A DNA stretch of 64,000 bases from Enterococcus diestrammenae (GTDB lineage Bacteria > Bacillota > Bacilli > Lactobacillales > Enterococcaceae). Position 1 is the first letter of the stretch, and each line of letters opens with the position of its first letter. The translations under genes and the position numbers were made by a program. The notes below the pieces were generated by a model. The model was not told where the DNA came from and did not search any database. It saw nothing but the letters and a program-made list of their open reading frames with translations. Location: NCBI RefSeq assembly GCF_009933255.1, contig NZ_MAEI01000054.1:186001-250000 (forward strand). The letters are read 5' to 3'. Positions 24,885 through 33,376 of the stretch are shown in pieces.

Positions 24885-25020
24885 TAATCTAACAATGTCT
24901 GGCTTCACGAACTAGCTTATTTCGGACTGAAGGTGGCACTGGCGCATGAGCAAAAGCCTCATGTGGCGGGTCCGCCTTCAGTCGCGAGAATTGGAGATGT
25001 TCGTTCGGCCTTTCTTATTT
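24885..25020 (+). repeat. Palindromic repeat family B, full copy 2
   Basis: It begins AATCTAACAATGTCTGG and ends TTCGGCCTTTCTTATT. The centre is a hairpin, ACTGAAGGTGG with CCGCCTTCAGT plus inner CATGAG/CTCATG. It shares both flanks with the copy at 18828-18968 but the hairpin sequence differs with compensating changes that keep pairing. It lies between the DeoC-like gene and relA. Confidence 0.75.
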
Positions 25021-25094
25021 TATGCAGGCTTTGAGGAGTAGCGAGGCAATAAGTGCCCTCCTTCTCCTCAAAATCAAGAAGGAGGGACTGTAGC

Positions 25095-27305
25095 GTGAGT
25101 AAAGAAATCGTATTGACCGGCCCCGGCGTCATCAAATTGGTGCAGGGCTACATGAGTCCCGAGCATGTGGCCTTTGTCGAAAAGGCGTTGAATTATGCGA
25201 CTGCTGCCCATGATGGCCAGTTTCGTAAATCTGGCGAACCATATATCATCCATCCGATTCAAGTAGCGGGGATTTTGGCAGAATTACACATGGATCCCCA
25301 CACCGTCGCCACTGGTTTTTTGCATGATGTGGTGGAGGACACGGATGTGACGCTGCAAGATTTGACCGCTGAGTTTGGCGAAGATGTGGCTATGTTGGTG
25401 GATGGCGTCACCAAGTTGCGCAAGATTAAATACAAGTCCCATGAAGAGCAATTGGCAGAAAACCACCGCAAGATGTTGTTGGCCATGGCACAAGATTTGC
25501 GGGTCATCATGGTGAAATTGGCAGACCGCCTTCACAATATGCGGACGTTGAAGCATTTGCGAGAAGACAAGCAACGCCGCATCGCCAAAGAAACGATTGA
25601 AATATACGCTCCTTTGGCTCATCGATTAGGGATTAGCCGTATCAAATGGGAATTGGAAGATACCGCCTTGCGTTATCTTAATCCGAAACAGTATTATCGC
25701 ATCGTTCATTTGATGCAATCCAAGCGGACCGAGCGGGAGGCTTATGTAGCCGAAGCTGTCGAAGAAATCCGCGTGGCGACAGAAGAGCTGGATATTTTTG
25801 CCGAAATCTACGGTCGCCCGAAACATATTTATTCCATTTATCGTAAAATGGTGGATCAGAAAAAGAAATTCGATGAGATTTATGACTTGTTAGCGATTCG
25901 CGTCATCGTAGACTCCATCAAGGATTGTTATGCCGTTTTGGGAACGATTCATACCAAATGGAAACCGATGCCGGGACGTTTTAAAGACTACATCGCGATG
26001 CCAAAAGCCAATATGTACCAGTCGCTGCATACGACAGTCATTGGCCCTAAAGGCAACCCAGTCGAAATCCAAATTCGGACCCATGAAATGCATGAGATTG
26101 CCGAATTTGGGGTGGCAGCACACTGGGCGTATAAGGAAGGCCGGACGGAAAAAGTCACCGAAGAAGCCATTCCCCGCAAACAAGTAGGATGGTTCCAAGA
26201 AATTTTGGAACTGCAAGATGATGCCTATGATGCCCCTGAGTTTATGGAAGGGGTCAAAGGCGATATCTTCTCTGATAAGGTGTATGTCTTCACTCCTAAA
26301 GGCGATGTTTCCGAGTTACCAAAAGGCTCGGGGCCGCTGGATTTTGCCTACAATATCCATACTGATATCGGCAATAAAACTACGGGGGCCAAGGTCAACG
26401 GCAAGATGGTACAGCTGGATTATAAACTAAAAAATGGCGACATCATCGAAATCTTAACCTCGCCGAACTCCTTTGGCCCAAGTCGGGATTGGTTGAAGCT
26501 AGTCACTACCAGCAAAGCGAAAAATAAAATCAAACGCTTCTTCAAGACGCAAGACCGGGAAAGTAACATCCAAAAAGGGCACGATACCTTATACCGTACC
26601 TTGATGGAGATGGAATTTTTACCCAAAGAGATGCTGACTAAAGACAAGTTAAAAGAGGCTTGCGAGCATTTCAACTACCAAGAAGAAGATGACCTTTATG
26701 CGGCGGTAGGCTATGGCGAGTTGTCGGCCACCTCTCTTGCCAATCGTCTGACGGTGGAAGAGCGGAAGCAACGGGAAAAAGAGAAAAAAGAACAACAAGT
26801 CCAAGAGTTAGTGAACCAACCCCAAGAGAAAAAAGAAAAGATGAAGGTGCGCCATGAAGGAGGTATCGTCATTGAAGGGGTGGACAACCTATTGATCCGG
26901 ATCAGCCGTTGTTGCAATCCGGTGCCAGGGGATGCCATCGTCGGCTATATCACGAAAGGTCGGGGGATTTCGATTCACCGAGCAGATTGTCCCAATGTTC
27001 GCGGGGCTGCCGCCCAACCTCGTCTGATTGAAGTGGAATGGGAAGATGCAGGGAATAGCTCGAAGGAATATGATGCGGATTTGGAAATCTACGGCTATGA
27101 TCGCAGTGGCTTACTCAATGATGTCTTGATGACAGTCAATGCCATGACCAAGCGGCTGCAAAGCGTCGAAGCCAAGTCCAATAAAGACAAGATGGCGACT
27201 ATTCGCCTGACAGTCAGCATCCAAAACTTGAACCATTTGAAATCAATTGTCGATAAAATTAAGCAAATACCGGAAGTTTATAGTGTCCGGCGTACTCGGG
27301 GGTAA
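25095..27305 (+). CDS. relA: Bifunctional (p)ppGpp synthetase/hydrolase
   Basis: Rel makes and degrades the alarmone (p)ppGpp during amino acid starvation. The 736-residue protein has the HD hydrolase domain (FLHDVVEDTDVTLQDL, VKLADRLHNMRTLKHL, YAPLAHRLGI), the synthetase domain (SIYRKMVDQKKKFDEIYDLL, MPKANMYQSLHTTVIGP), TGS (SDKVYVFTPKGDVSELPKG), the zinc-finger/CC region (RISRCCNPVPGDAIVGYITKGRGISIHRADCPN) and a C-terminal ACT domain. Both catalytic halves look intact. GTG 25095 follows AAGGAGGGA; a GTG 42 bases earlier would place the ribosome site inside the gene. It is followed after three bases by dtd. Confidence 0.96.
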   Translation: MSKEIVLTGPGVIKLVQGYMSPEHVAFVEKALNYATAAHDGQFRKSGEPYIIHPIQVAGILAELHMDPHTVATGFLHDVVEDTDVTLQDLTAEFGEDVAMLVDGVTKLRKIKYKSHEEQLAENHRKMLLAMAQDLRVIMVKLADRLHNMRTLKHLREDKQRRIAKETIEIYAPLAHRLGISRIKWELEDTALRYLNPKQYYRIVHLMQSKRTEREAYVAEAVEEIRVATEELDIFAEIYGRPKHIYSIYRKMVDQKKKFDEIYDLLAIRVIVDSIKDCYAVLGTIHTKWKPMPGRFKDYIAMPKANMYQSLHTTVIGPKGNPVEIQIRTHEMHEIAEFGVAAHWAYKEGRTEKVTEEAIPRKQVGWFQEILELQDDAYDAPEFMEGVKGDIFSDKVYVFTPKGDVSELPKGSGPLDFAYNIHTDIGNKTTGAKVNGKMVQLDYKLKNGDIIEILTSPNSFGPSRDWLKLVTTSKAKNKIKRFFKTQDRESNIQKGHDTLYRTLMEMEFLPKEMLTKDKLKEACEHFNYQEEDDLYAAVGYGELSATSLANRLTVEERKQREKEKKEQQVQELVNQPQEKKEKMKVRHEGGIVIEGVDNLLIRISRCCNPVPGDAIVGYITKGRGISIHRADCPNVRGAAAQPRLIEVEWEDAGNSSKEYDADLEIYGYDRSGLLNDVLMTVNAMTKRLQSVEAKSNKDKMATIRLTVSIQNLNHLKSIVDKIKQIPEVYSVRRTRG

Positions 27306-27308
27306 ACC

Positions 27309-27761
27309 ATGCGCGCAGTGATTCAACGAGTTTCAGAAGCCCGTGTCACCATTGATGGTGCCGTGGTGGGGGAAATCGGTCAAGGCTTCGTGGTGCTATT
27401 AGGCATTCACGAAGAAGATGGGCTGGAAGATGTTAGTTATTTGGTCCGCAAAATCAGCATGATGCGGGTTTTTGAAGACGATGAAGGCAAGATGAACCGG
27501 TCGTTGGCCTCTTTAGCAGATGGCGGGGCAATCTTGAGCATCTCTCAGTTCACCTTGTATGCTGATACGAAAAAAGGCAATCGGCCAAGTTTTGTCAAAG
27601 CTGCCCGCCCGGAAGTTGCCATTCCACTTTATGAAGCCTTCAATCAAAAGTTGCGAGATGCCGGCTTGACCGTGGCGACAGGGGAATTTGGTGCAGATAT
27701 GAAAGTTGCCTTGGTGAACGATGGGCCGGTTACGATCATTATTGATACGCGGGAAAAGTAA
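27309..27761 (+). CDS. dtd: D-aminoacyl-tRNA deacylase
   Basis: DTD removes D-amino acids, and glycine from tRNA-Ala, from mischarged tRNA. The 150-residue protein has the two cross-subunit active-site motifs: [17 protein letters not shown] and the [10 protein letters not shown] form of the Gly-cisPro motif. ATG 27309 lies only three bases after the relA stop, an arrangement common in Firmicutes. Confidence 0.96.
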   Translation: MRAVIQRVSEARVTIDGAVVGEIGQGFVVLLGIHEEDGLEDVSYLVRKISMMRVFEDDEGKMNRSLASLADGGAILSISQFTLYADTKKGNRPSFVKAARPEVAIPLYEAFNQKLRDAGLTVATGEFGADMKVALVNDGPVTIIIDTREK

Positions 27762-27834
27762 ACCTTAGCTAAAAGCTAATTCTTTAAAAAATGCAATTTG
27801 TTCTGTTGTTGCAGTGACTTAGTAGCTGTGAAGC

Positions 27835-27886
27835 AAAACCGTTTCGTTGATTATCAAAACGATAATCGGCGGAGCGGTTTTTATTT
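27835..27886 (+). terminator. Terminator of the relA-dtd operon
   Basis: AAAACCG and GATTATC pair with GATAATC and CGGTTTT, followed by a T-rich run. Confidence 0.85.
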
Positions 27887-28085
27887 TACACTAAGCTCTT
27901 ATAAGTTTTAGCCTAGCTAGAATCCCATTTTACCAAGGGTTATCGAGAAATTTCTAATTTTTTGATGACATGAAAATGGTGAATTTACCTTCGAGGACTT
28001 GGATTGATGGTAGCCGGTAACTTTCGTGAAACAGCCGGGCACTCTTATTCTTATCCGGATATTTATCGGAAAGTTTGTTATTTAA

Positions 28086-28116
28086 CCTTGACCTAGGTCA
28101 AGGCATTGGATAAGAT
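28086..28116 (+). promoter_or_regulatory. Promoter overlapped by a perfect 18-bp palindrome
   Basis: CCTTGACCTAGGTCAAGG (28086-28103) is a perfect palindrome. Its TTGACC (28088-28093) also serves as a -35 box for TAAGAT at 28111-28116 with 17-base spacing. The rest of the spacer from 27890 shows no gene. The palindrome is the best candidate operator for the PH-domain operon that follows. Confidence 0.7.
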
Positions 28117-28177
28117 GCAAGGAAGGTGTAAGCAACACAAAAGGAAAAAGAAATAAAAAGAGTTGGAGGTTGAAGTC

Positions 28178-28669
28178 ATGGAATATCCGATTTTACCGAA
28201 ACAGATGCCAGCGCGAATCAAGAAAGTATGGCAAAAGAGCAATCTATTAGCAACGGGGATCTTTGTTATCATTGGAGCTGTCGTGACGGGAATTCTTATA
28301 GCGACGGGCCACTTTAAAGGGGTGCCGCTTTGGTTGATTATCGGTTACTTTTTGTTGGTTTTGCTTTTGTTTATTATACGGCAAGTCTTGATTCCTTATC
28401 GTTATTATTTTCATCGCTATGAGATTACTCCTGAAGATTTGGCATTTCAGGAAGGGTATCTGTTTCGCAGCATTACTTATGTGCCCATCAATCGTATCCA
28501 ACACGTAGAGACTGAGCAGGGCCCTTTTTTGCGCAAGGAGAATCTGATGGAAATCGTGATTCACACGGCAGCGACAGACCATCACCTGGCGGGACTGGAT
28601 ATGGAGGAAGCCATGGCGTTGCGGCAACAAATCATCGATATGGTAAAGGTGGCGAAAGAAGATGTCTGA
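28178..28669 (+). CDS. PH domain-containing membrane protein, YdbS type
   Basis: The 163-residue protein has two transmembrane segments (LLATGIFVIIGAVVTGILIATG and WLIIGYFLLVLLLFIIR) followed by a bacterial PH (bPH2) domain: YYFHRYEITPEDLAFQEGYLFRSITYVPINRIQHVE. In Bacillus the YdbS-YdbT pair is linked to resistance to antimicrobial peptides. ATG 28178 has GGAGG upstream; TTG 28163 is not supported. The gene overlaps the next by eight bases. Confidence 0.88.
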   Translation: MEYPILPKQMPARIKKVWQKSNLLATGIFVIIGAVVTGILIATGHFKGVPLWLIIGYFLLVLLLFIIRQVLIPYRYYFHRYEITPEDLAFQEGYLFRSITYVPINRIQHVETEQGPFLRKENLMEIVIHTAATDHHLAGLDMEEAMALRQQIIDMVKVAKEDV

Positions 28670-30149
28670 AAAACGCCGCTTTCATCCACTGGCCTTAGTT
28701 ATTTATCTATTTAACAATATCAAAGCCTTCTTTTTTATCTTTATCGCCCTCTTTTTTCAGACCAAAATTGGTGAAGGGGTGAGCTGGCTATTGATTGGTG
28801 GCCTTGCTTTGGTGCTCACTATTTTTGCGATGGTGCGCTATTTTAGCGAATACTATCAGATTTCCCCCGAAAAAGTCGTGATTTACAAAGGTGTATTCCG
28901 CAAATCGGAGACGGATATTTTTTATGAACGGATGCAGACCATCAAGGAACGCCAGTGGTTCTTTTTCCAACCCTTTCATGTGACGCAAGTGCTGATTGAA
29001 ACTGCGGGTGGGGGAGCAAATAAGGCGGAGGCCTCCTTGGTGGCAGTGCCGGAAGCCCTGTTGTCGCAAATCGAAGGCTACCGCAATTCTGTATCTAAGC
29101 AGGGGGAAAATGAGGCTTTAGTGGCTGAACTGGCGGAGGATAACGATAGGGTGGATTCTCAGATACCAGTTGCTACTACAACAAAATCGCCGGAATATAT
29201 CTACCAGGTGACAAACCAACAGATTTTTTGGTTTGGGATCACGGATTTGAGTATGCTTTTTGCTGCATTTACCATCCTTGTTTTCATCCAAGAACTGGTT
29301 CCTGAAGGCTGGATCGATCGGGCAGCGGATCTCTCTGTCAATTTGCTGAAAGCGGGCTGGTTGATGGTTTTAGCCTTTGGAGCCGTCATTTTGCTAATCT
29401 TGATGGTCTTCTCTTTGGTGAAAAACTTCCTGCAGTACTACAATTTTCAAGTTAGTCGCACAGGGGATACGTTGACGATCGAAAGCGGCTTACTCGAGCG
29501 GCGGGTTCAAAAAATTCCTCTAGCAAAATTGCAGGGAATTAAAATCAATCAACAACTGCTGCGAAAAGTCTTAGGTTTGTCTTCGGTGCAACTTTTACTA
29601 GCTGGGGGGCAAGAAACTGAGGGGGACTCCGGAGAAAGCAAAGCCTTGTATTTTTTGCCGATTATCCAGGAGAAAGAACTCTATGGGGTTTTAGACTTTT
29701 TGTTGCCAGATTGGGATTTTAATCAGCCCACTATCCAGTATGTATCCCGCGGGAAGCTGTTTTACTTTTGGCGTTGGCCCGTTTTGATCATGGTACCAGC
29801 GACCCTCGCAGCTTTTTTTGTCCATCCTGCAGCTGGTGGGGTGATGACACTGGTGACAGTCATGGCGTTGGTTGCCAGTTTTCTTGATTGTCATTACCAA
29901 GGATATAGCCTGCAATCGGAAAAGCGCTTGTGTATCCAGAATTTCGCGGTGATCACGAAAACTTTGACCTTTGTGGAACGTCCGAAAATCCAGGCTTTTG
30001 CGGAAAAAAGTAGCATCTGGCTGTACCCAAAACAGATTGGCCACGTGGCACTGACTGTCAAAGAAGGCACAGGGAATTTGCAGCTGCATCTGAGATTTAT
30101 CGACTATGCTGCCGTTGAAGAACTAAAGCATTTCTTTAGAAGAAAATAA
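28662..30149 (+). CDS. PH domain-containing membrane protein, YdbT type
   Basis: A 495-residue protein with repeated units of paired transmembrane helices and bPH2 domains. The first PH unit is ISPEKVVIYKGVFRKSETDIFYERMQTIKE, the second VSRTGDTLTIESGLLERRVQKIPLAKLQGIKI, and a third, weaker one lies near the C-terminus. Hydrophobic pairs occur near residues 15-55, 185-255 and 365-410. It is translationally coupled to the YdbS-type gene, so both probably form one membrane complex. Its role is inferred from the Bacillus pair. Confidence 0.88.
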   Translation: MSEKRRFHPLALVIYLFNNIKAFFFIFIALFFQTKIGEGVSWLLIGGLALVLTIFAMVRYFSEYYQISPEKVVIYKGVFRKSETDIFYERMQTIKERQWFFFQPFHVTQVLIETAGGGANKAEASLVAVPEALLSQIEGYRNSVSKQGENEALVAELAEDNDRVDSQIPVATTTKSPEYIYQVTNQQIFWFGITDLSMLFAAFTILVFIQELVPEGWIDRAADLSVNLLKAGWLMVLAFGAVILLILMVFSLVKNFLQYYNFQVSRTGDTLTIESGLLERRVQKIPLAKLQGIKINQQLLRKVLGLSSVQLLLAGGQETEGDSGESKALYFLPIIQEKELYGVLDFLLPDWDFNQPTIQYVSRGKLFYFWRWPVLIMVPATLAAFFVHPAAGGVMTLVTVMALVASFLDCHYQGYSLQSEKRLCIQNFAVITKTLTFVERPKIQAFAEKSSIWLYPKQIGHVALTVKEGTGNLQLHLRFIDYAAVEELKHFFRRK

Positions 30150-30157
30150 GTTTTTCA

Positions 30158-30197
30158 AAGATCTACCCCAAGCGTATAGCTAGGGTGGGTCTTTTTG
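30158..30197 (+). terminator. Terminator of the YdbS/YdbT operon
   Basis: AAGATCTACCC pairs with GGGTGGGTCTT, followed by T residues. Confidence 0.85.
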
Positions 30198-30226
30198 TAT
30201 AATGAAACCAAAAGGAGGCGTATCTT

Positions 30227-30748
30227 ATGAATAAGACTATGTACTACCAAGAAGTTACCTTGCCAAAACTGGCGCTGACTTTGCGCATCGGAGCAACAGC
30301 TGAGGCACTGCTCTATATCAGTCGCGTAAATCCAGAGGAAATGACACACTATTTTCCTGGCTACCAGTTTTTGTCAGAGGCGGCTAGTGAATCAGCTGAG
30401 GTGCTTTTAGCAGAAGCGCGGCAACAACTCTTGGACTACGATGCCGGTATTCGCCAACAATTTCAACTGCCTCTTCATTTTATTGGCACGGACTTTCAGC
30501 AACAAGTATGGCAACTGCTCCTCCAACAACCCTATGGTCAGCTGACTACCTATAGTGCTTTGGCGCAACAACTGGGACGCCCTACCGCTGTACGAGCAGT
30601 AGCCAATGCCGTAGGGCGCAATCCCTTGATGATTGTCGTGCCTTGTCACCGAGTGGTAGGGAAAAACGGGGAATTAACCGGCTACCGGGGAGGAATTGAA
30701 AATAAACGGTCGTTATTGATTAGAGAAGGATTATCGGAATACAGATAA
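30227..30748 (+). CDS. ogt: Methylated-DNA-protein-cysteine methyltransferase
   Basis: The suicide repair protein removes O6-alkyl groups from guanine. The 173 residues include the Ada-like N-terminal fold and the C-terminal domain with TTYSALAQQLGRPTAVRAVANAVGRNPLMIVVPCHRVVG, where the Cys of PCHR accepts the alkyl group, and GYRGGIENKRSLL. AAAGGAGG precedes ATG 30227. It is transcribed alone. Confidence 0.95.
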   Translation: MNKTMYYQEVTLPKLALTLRIGATAEALLYISRVNPEEMTHYFPGYQFLSEAASESAEVLLAEARQQLLDYDAGIRQQFQLPLHFIGTDFQQQVWQLLLQQPYGQLTTYSALAQQLGRPTAVRAVANAVGRNPLMIVVPCHRVVGKNGELTGYRGGIENKRSLLIREGLSEYR

Positions 30749-30814
30749 TAGCCAGTAAAGTATGAAAAAGGTGAGACAGAAAAAGTCAGTTGTATTATAA
30801 TTAAATTGTTAGAT

Positions 30815-30829
30815 TGTAAACGCTATACA
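30815..30829 (+). promoter_or_regulatory. Catabolite-responsive-element-like dyad before pckA
   Basis: TGTAAACGCTATACA is a partial match to the CcpA site with CG at its centre, one base longer than the consensus. A site here would agree with glucose repression of a gluconeogenic enzyme. TATAAT at about 30795 could be a -10 box. Confidence 0.4.
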
Positions 30830-30857
30830 TTTAATAATCGAATGGAGGAATCATTAT

Positions 30858-32507
30858 ATGGCAACTGTCGGTACTTTTTCCCATGGGGACATCACTCCAG
30901 ACAACAAACTCTTTTCTAGCTTTAAGACGTTGGTCGAGTCGGCTTTTTACGGCAATAATGTCGAATTGGTGGCAGACTTAAAGACGGCTTATGAGTTGGC
31001 AAAAACTGCACCAGGAGCAGTCGTTACGGATATGCCTGTGGCTCACACCGAAGACTTGGCCTTACCTGCTGATGCGAAGGTCATCGTTTTTAACGATGGC
31101 AAAGTTACTGGGCGGACAGCGGCAGCGCGCCGTGTTATTGGACAGCCGGGTATCGAGAAAACTCTTTATGAAGGCGTGTTACGGGATGCGCTGTTACAAG
31201 GTACCCATAAGAAGTTTTATCGGGGTGAAGTGATTGTCGGTTTGGATAGGGACTTTATGGTAAAAGCCCATGTGATGTTACCAGAGCACTATGAAACCAA
31301 TTTCTATTCTTATTTGCTAAACTTCCAGATCGCTACTAAGGAGTGGTTGTCTGATTACCAAAATTCCAAAGCTTATCCAGAAAATGATATCTTTTTGTAT
31401 GTGGATCCGGATTGGCGTCACCCGGATTTTCCTCATGGGTTGGCCTTGTTTGATCCCGAGCACAATGTCGCTGCGGTTTTGGGCTTGAATTACTTTGGGG
31501 AAATGAAAAAAGCCACCTTGACCTTGGCTTGGGCGACGGCTCATCGCAATGGCTATGTCGCTTGTCACGGGGGCATGAAACAGTATCAATTGCCGGATAA
31601 AAAATTCACCATGGCGGCTTTTGGTCTTTCTGGTTCAGGGAAATCCACCATTACTTTGGCGAAACATGGGGACAAGTACCAAGTGAAAGTCCTTCATGAT
31701 GATGCCTTTGTGATCAACAAAGAAGATGGCTCTACCACGGCTTTGGAACCGGCTTACTTCGATAAAACTCAGGATTATCCATTGACTGATCCGGCGGTGG
31801 CTTACTTCATCACCTGTCAAAATGTCGGGGTGACTTTGGACGACGAAGGCAAGAAAGTCATCGTCACCCAAGATATCCGTAATGGCAATGGTCGGACGGT
31901 GAAATCTCGCTATGTGACCCCAAACCGGGTGGACCATCTACGCTCCGCCATTGATGCGATTTTTTGGATTATGAAAGATGACAGCTTGCCACCAGTGGTG
32001 AAACTAGATGACCCAACGTTAGCTGCGGTCTTTGGTTTGACCTTGGCGACGAAACGGACAACTGCCGAAAACGTGGTGGGTAATGTGGATATGGATAAAT
32101 TGGTGATTGAACCTTATGCCAATCCATTCCGGGTCTATCCGCTGGGCCAAGATTTTGCGGATTTCAAAGATTTATTTGAGCAAAATCACACCGCTTGCTA
32201 TATCTTGAATACTGGTTTTTACAAAGGCAAAAAAGTCAAACCTGCCGATACGCTGGGGTCCATCGAAAAAATCGTGGAAAACGCAGCCGAATTTGTTCCA
32301 TTTGGCCCACTAAAAGGCATGAGCTACTTGCCAGTGGCAGGCTTCGATGTGGACTTCGATGATCCTGAGTATGTCGCAGCCTTGCGGACCCGGATGCAAA
32401 GCCGGCTAGACTTTATCTTGGAACAAAAAACGGCGATGGCTGGTTACAACGCTTTGCCAGAGGAAGCCGCGAAGTTGATACAAAAAGTGATCAACGACTT
32501 GACCTAA
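30858..32507 (+). CDS. pckA: Phosphoenolpyruvate carboxykinase (ATP)
   Basis: PckA interconverts oxaloacetate and phosphoenolpyruvate using ATP/ADP. The 549 residues show the kinase P-loop FGLSGSGKSTITLAKH, the metal site VLHDDAFVI, and RNGNGRTVKSRYVTPN near the substrate Arg. Length fits the ATP-dependent class. A good GGAGG precedes ATG 30858. In fermentative cocci the enzyme may work in gluconeogenesis or in CO2 fixation to oxaloacetate; the sequence does not decide. The gene is monocistronic. Confidence 0.95.
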   Translation: MATVGTFSHGDITPDNKLFSSFKTLVESAFYGNNVELVADLKTAYELAKTAPGAVVTDMPVAHTEDLALPADAKVIVFNDGKVTGRTAAARRVIGQPGIEKTLYEGVLRDALLQGTHKKFYRGEVIVGLDRDFMVKAHVMLPEHYETNFYSYLLNFQIATKEWLSDYQNSKAYPENDIFLYVDPDWRHPDFPHGLALFDPEHNVAAVLGLNYFGEMKKATLTLAWATAHRNGYVACHGGMKQYQLPDKKFTMAAFGLSGSGKSTITLAKHGDKYQVKVLHDDAFVINKEDGSTTALEPAYFDKTQDYPLTDPAVAYFITCQNVGVTLDDEGKKVIVTQDIRNGNGRTVKSRYVTPNRVDHLRSAIDAIFWIMKDDSLPPVVKLDDPTLAAVFGLTLATKRTTAENVVGNVDMDKLVIEPYANPFRVYPLGQDFADFKDLFEQNHTACYILNTGFYKGKKVKPADTLGSIEKIVENAAEFVPFGPLKGMSYLPVAGFDVDFDDPEYVAALRTRMQSRLDFILEQKTAMAGYNALPEEAAKLIQKVINDLT

Positions 32508-32848
32508 TTTTGTGGTGTCAAACACTCGGCTGAAAGCCAGATTTTGCGAAGACATTTGCTAAATCTTAAGAATGACGGTTCGGGCATTTCACCTAAACGA
32601 CGATGATCGGCAACAAATCCTTCTATAACAGGGGCGGATTGATATAGCAGGGGAGGGCTATCTGGCTTTTTCGACAAGATAACAGTCAAAAACCGGCAGA
32701 TTCTTCGCTTTATCTGCTAAAACATGGTAGGCTTAATGTAGATAAAGTCGAAGTGAAGGAGGCGCCTTTTAGCAAAACCGGAGTTTCGACGTTTGTATCT
32801 TAAATGGTTTTTATGTTGGTAAGACATCAATTAAGGAGGCTTTCAAAA
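32508..32848. other. Gene-free spacer between pckA and a small acidic protein
   Basis: I find no gene and no convincing terminator. An 8-base inverted pair, AGCCAGAT (32535) and ATCTGGCT (32660) followed by TTTT, is too far apart to call. The ribosome binding site AAGGAGG of the next gene is at 32833-32839. Confidence 0.4.
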
Positions 32849-33088
32849 ATGGTAGACGATCAAGACGACAAATTGAAGAAATTGGCAGAAGAAGCCAAGG
32901 ACGATGATTCCTTTAAAAAGATTGATGATTTGGAAAAAGAATTGAATTTGGATGAGGAGTCTGATACCGAAGACTCCGACAACGAAGATAAACCTGAAGA
33001 AAAGAAAACGGTTATTGAAAAAGTCATTGAAGAAACCCCTGCTGCCGGATTGATCAATAATAATCCATTAGATGGCAGACGGCCTTAA
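32849..33088 (+). CDS. Small highly acidic protein, unknown function
   Basis: A 79-residue protein, about one third Asp or Glu, with a charged helix (DDKLKKLAEEAKDDDSFKKID) and a central acidic block (DEESDTEDSDNEDKPEEKK). The end (PAAGLINNNPLDGRRP) is different in character. There is no signal or membrane segment. AAGGAGG ten bases upstream and a strong terminator right after support it as a real gene. I do not recognise the family. Confidence 0.65.
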   Translation: MVDDQDDKLKKLAEEAKDDDSFKKIDDLEKELNLDEESDTEDSDNEDKPEEKKTVIEKVIEETPAAGLINNNPLDGRRP

Positions 33089-33093
33089 TTAAG

Positions 33094-33153
33094 AAAAAAC
33101 TGCACCTAGCGGAATGATGGGCTCCCCGTCAGAAACGCTAGGTGCAGTTTTTA
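33094..33153 (+). terminator. Terminator after the acidic protein gene
   Basis: AAAAACTGCACCTAGCG pairs perfectly with CGCTAGGTGCAGTTTTT. Confidence 0.92.
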
Positions 33154-33177
33154 TATGTCGCTGGTCTCTAGATTGGC

Positions 33178-33350
33178 GAATACCAACGAAAAGCGTGTTC
33201 GTTTTTACCATTGGGCTTCAAACATAGCGTAAGGGCACAAGGACTACCAAAACGAAATCCATTCAACCAGAAGAACAGCGTTTAGCTAGTCGGGCGTGCT
33301 AGAGAGGCTAGTTGCTAACTTGATATGTTTGAGCAATCAGTGACGGAACT
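33178..33350. repeat. Degenerate partial copy of repeat family A
   Basis: TTGGGCTTCAAACATAGCG then TAAGGGCACAAGG and CTACCAA (about 33209-33251) align with TTTGAGCTTCAAACTTAGAG then TAAGTGTCACAAG and CCACCAA in copy 1 (2823-2866). The bases before (CCAACGAAAAGCG and CGTTTTTACCA) correspond to the hairpin-like stretch at 2797-2822. The remainder is too diverged to align by eye. Confidence 0.5.
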
Positions 33351-33376
33351 TGGACTAAGACGTGGCTTCACCAGGT

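Noticed and set aside
32535..32671. Long-range inverted repeat after pckA as a terminator
   Set aside because: The arms are only eight bases and more than 110 bases apart, so a functional hairpin is unlikely.
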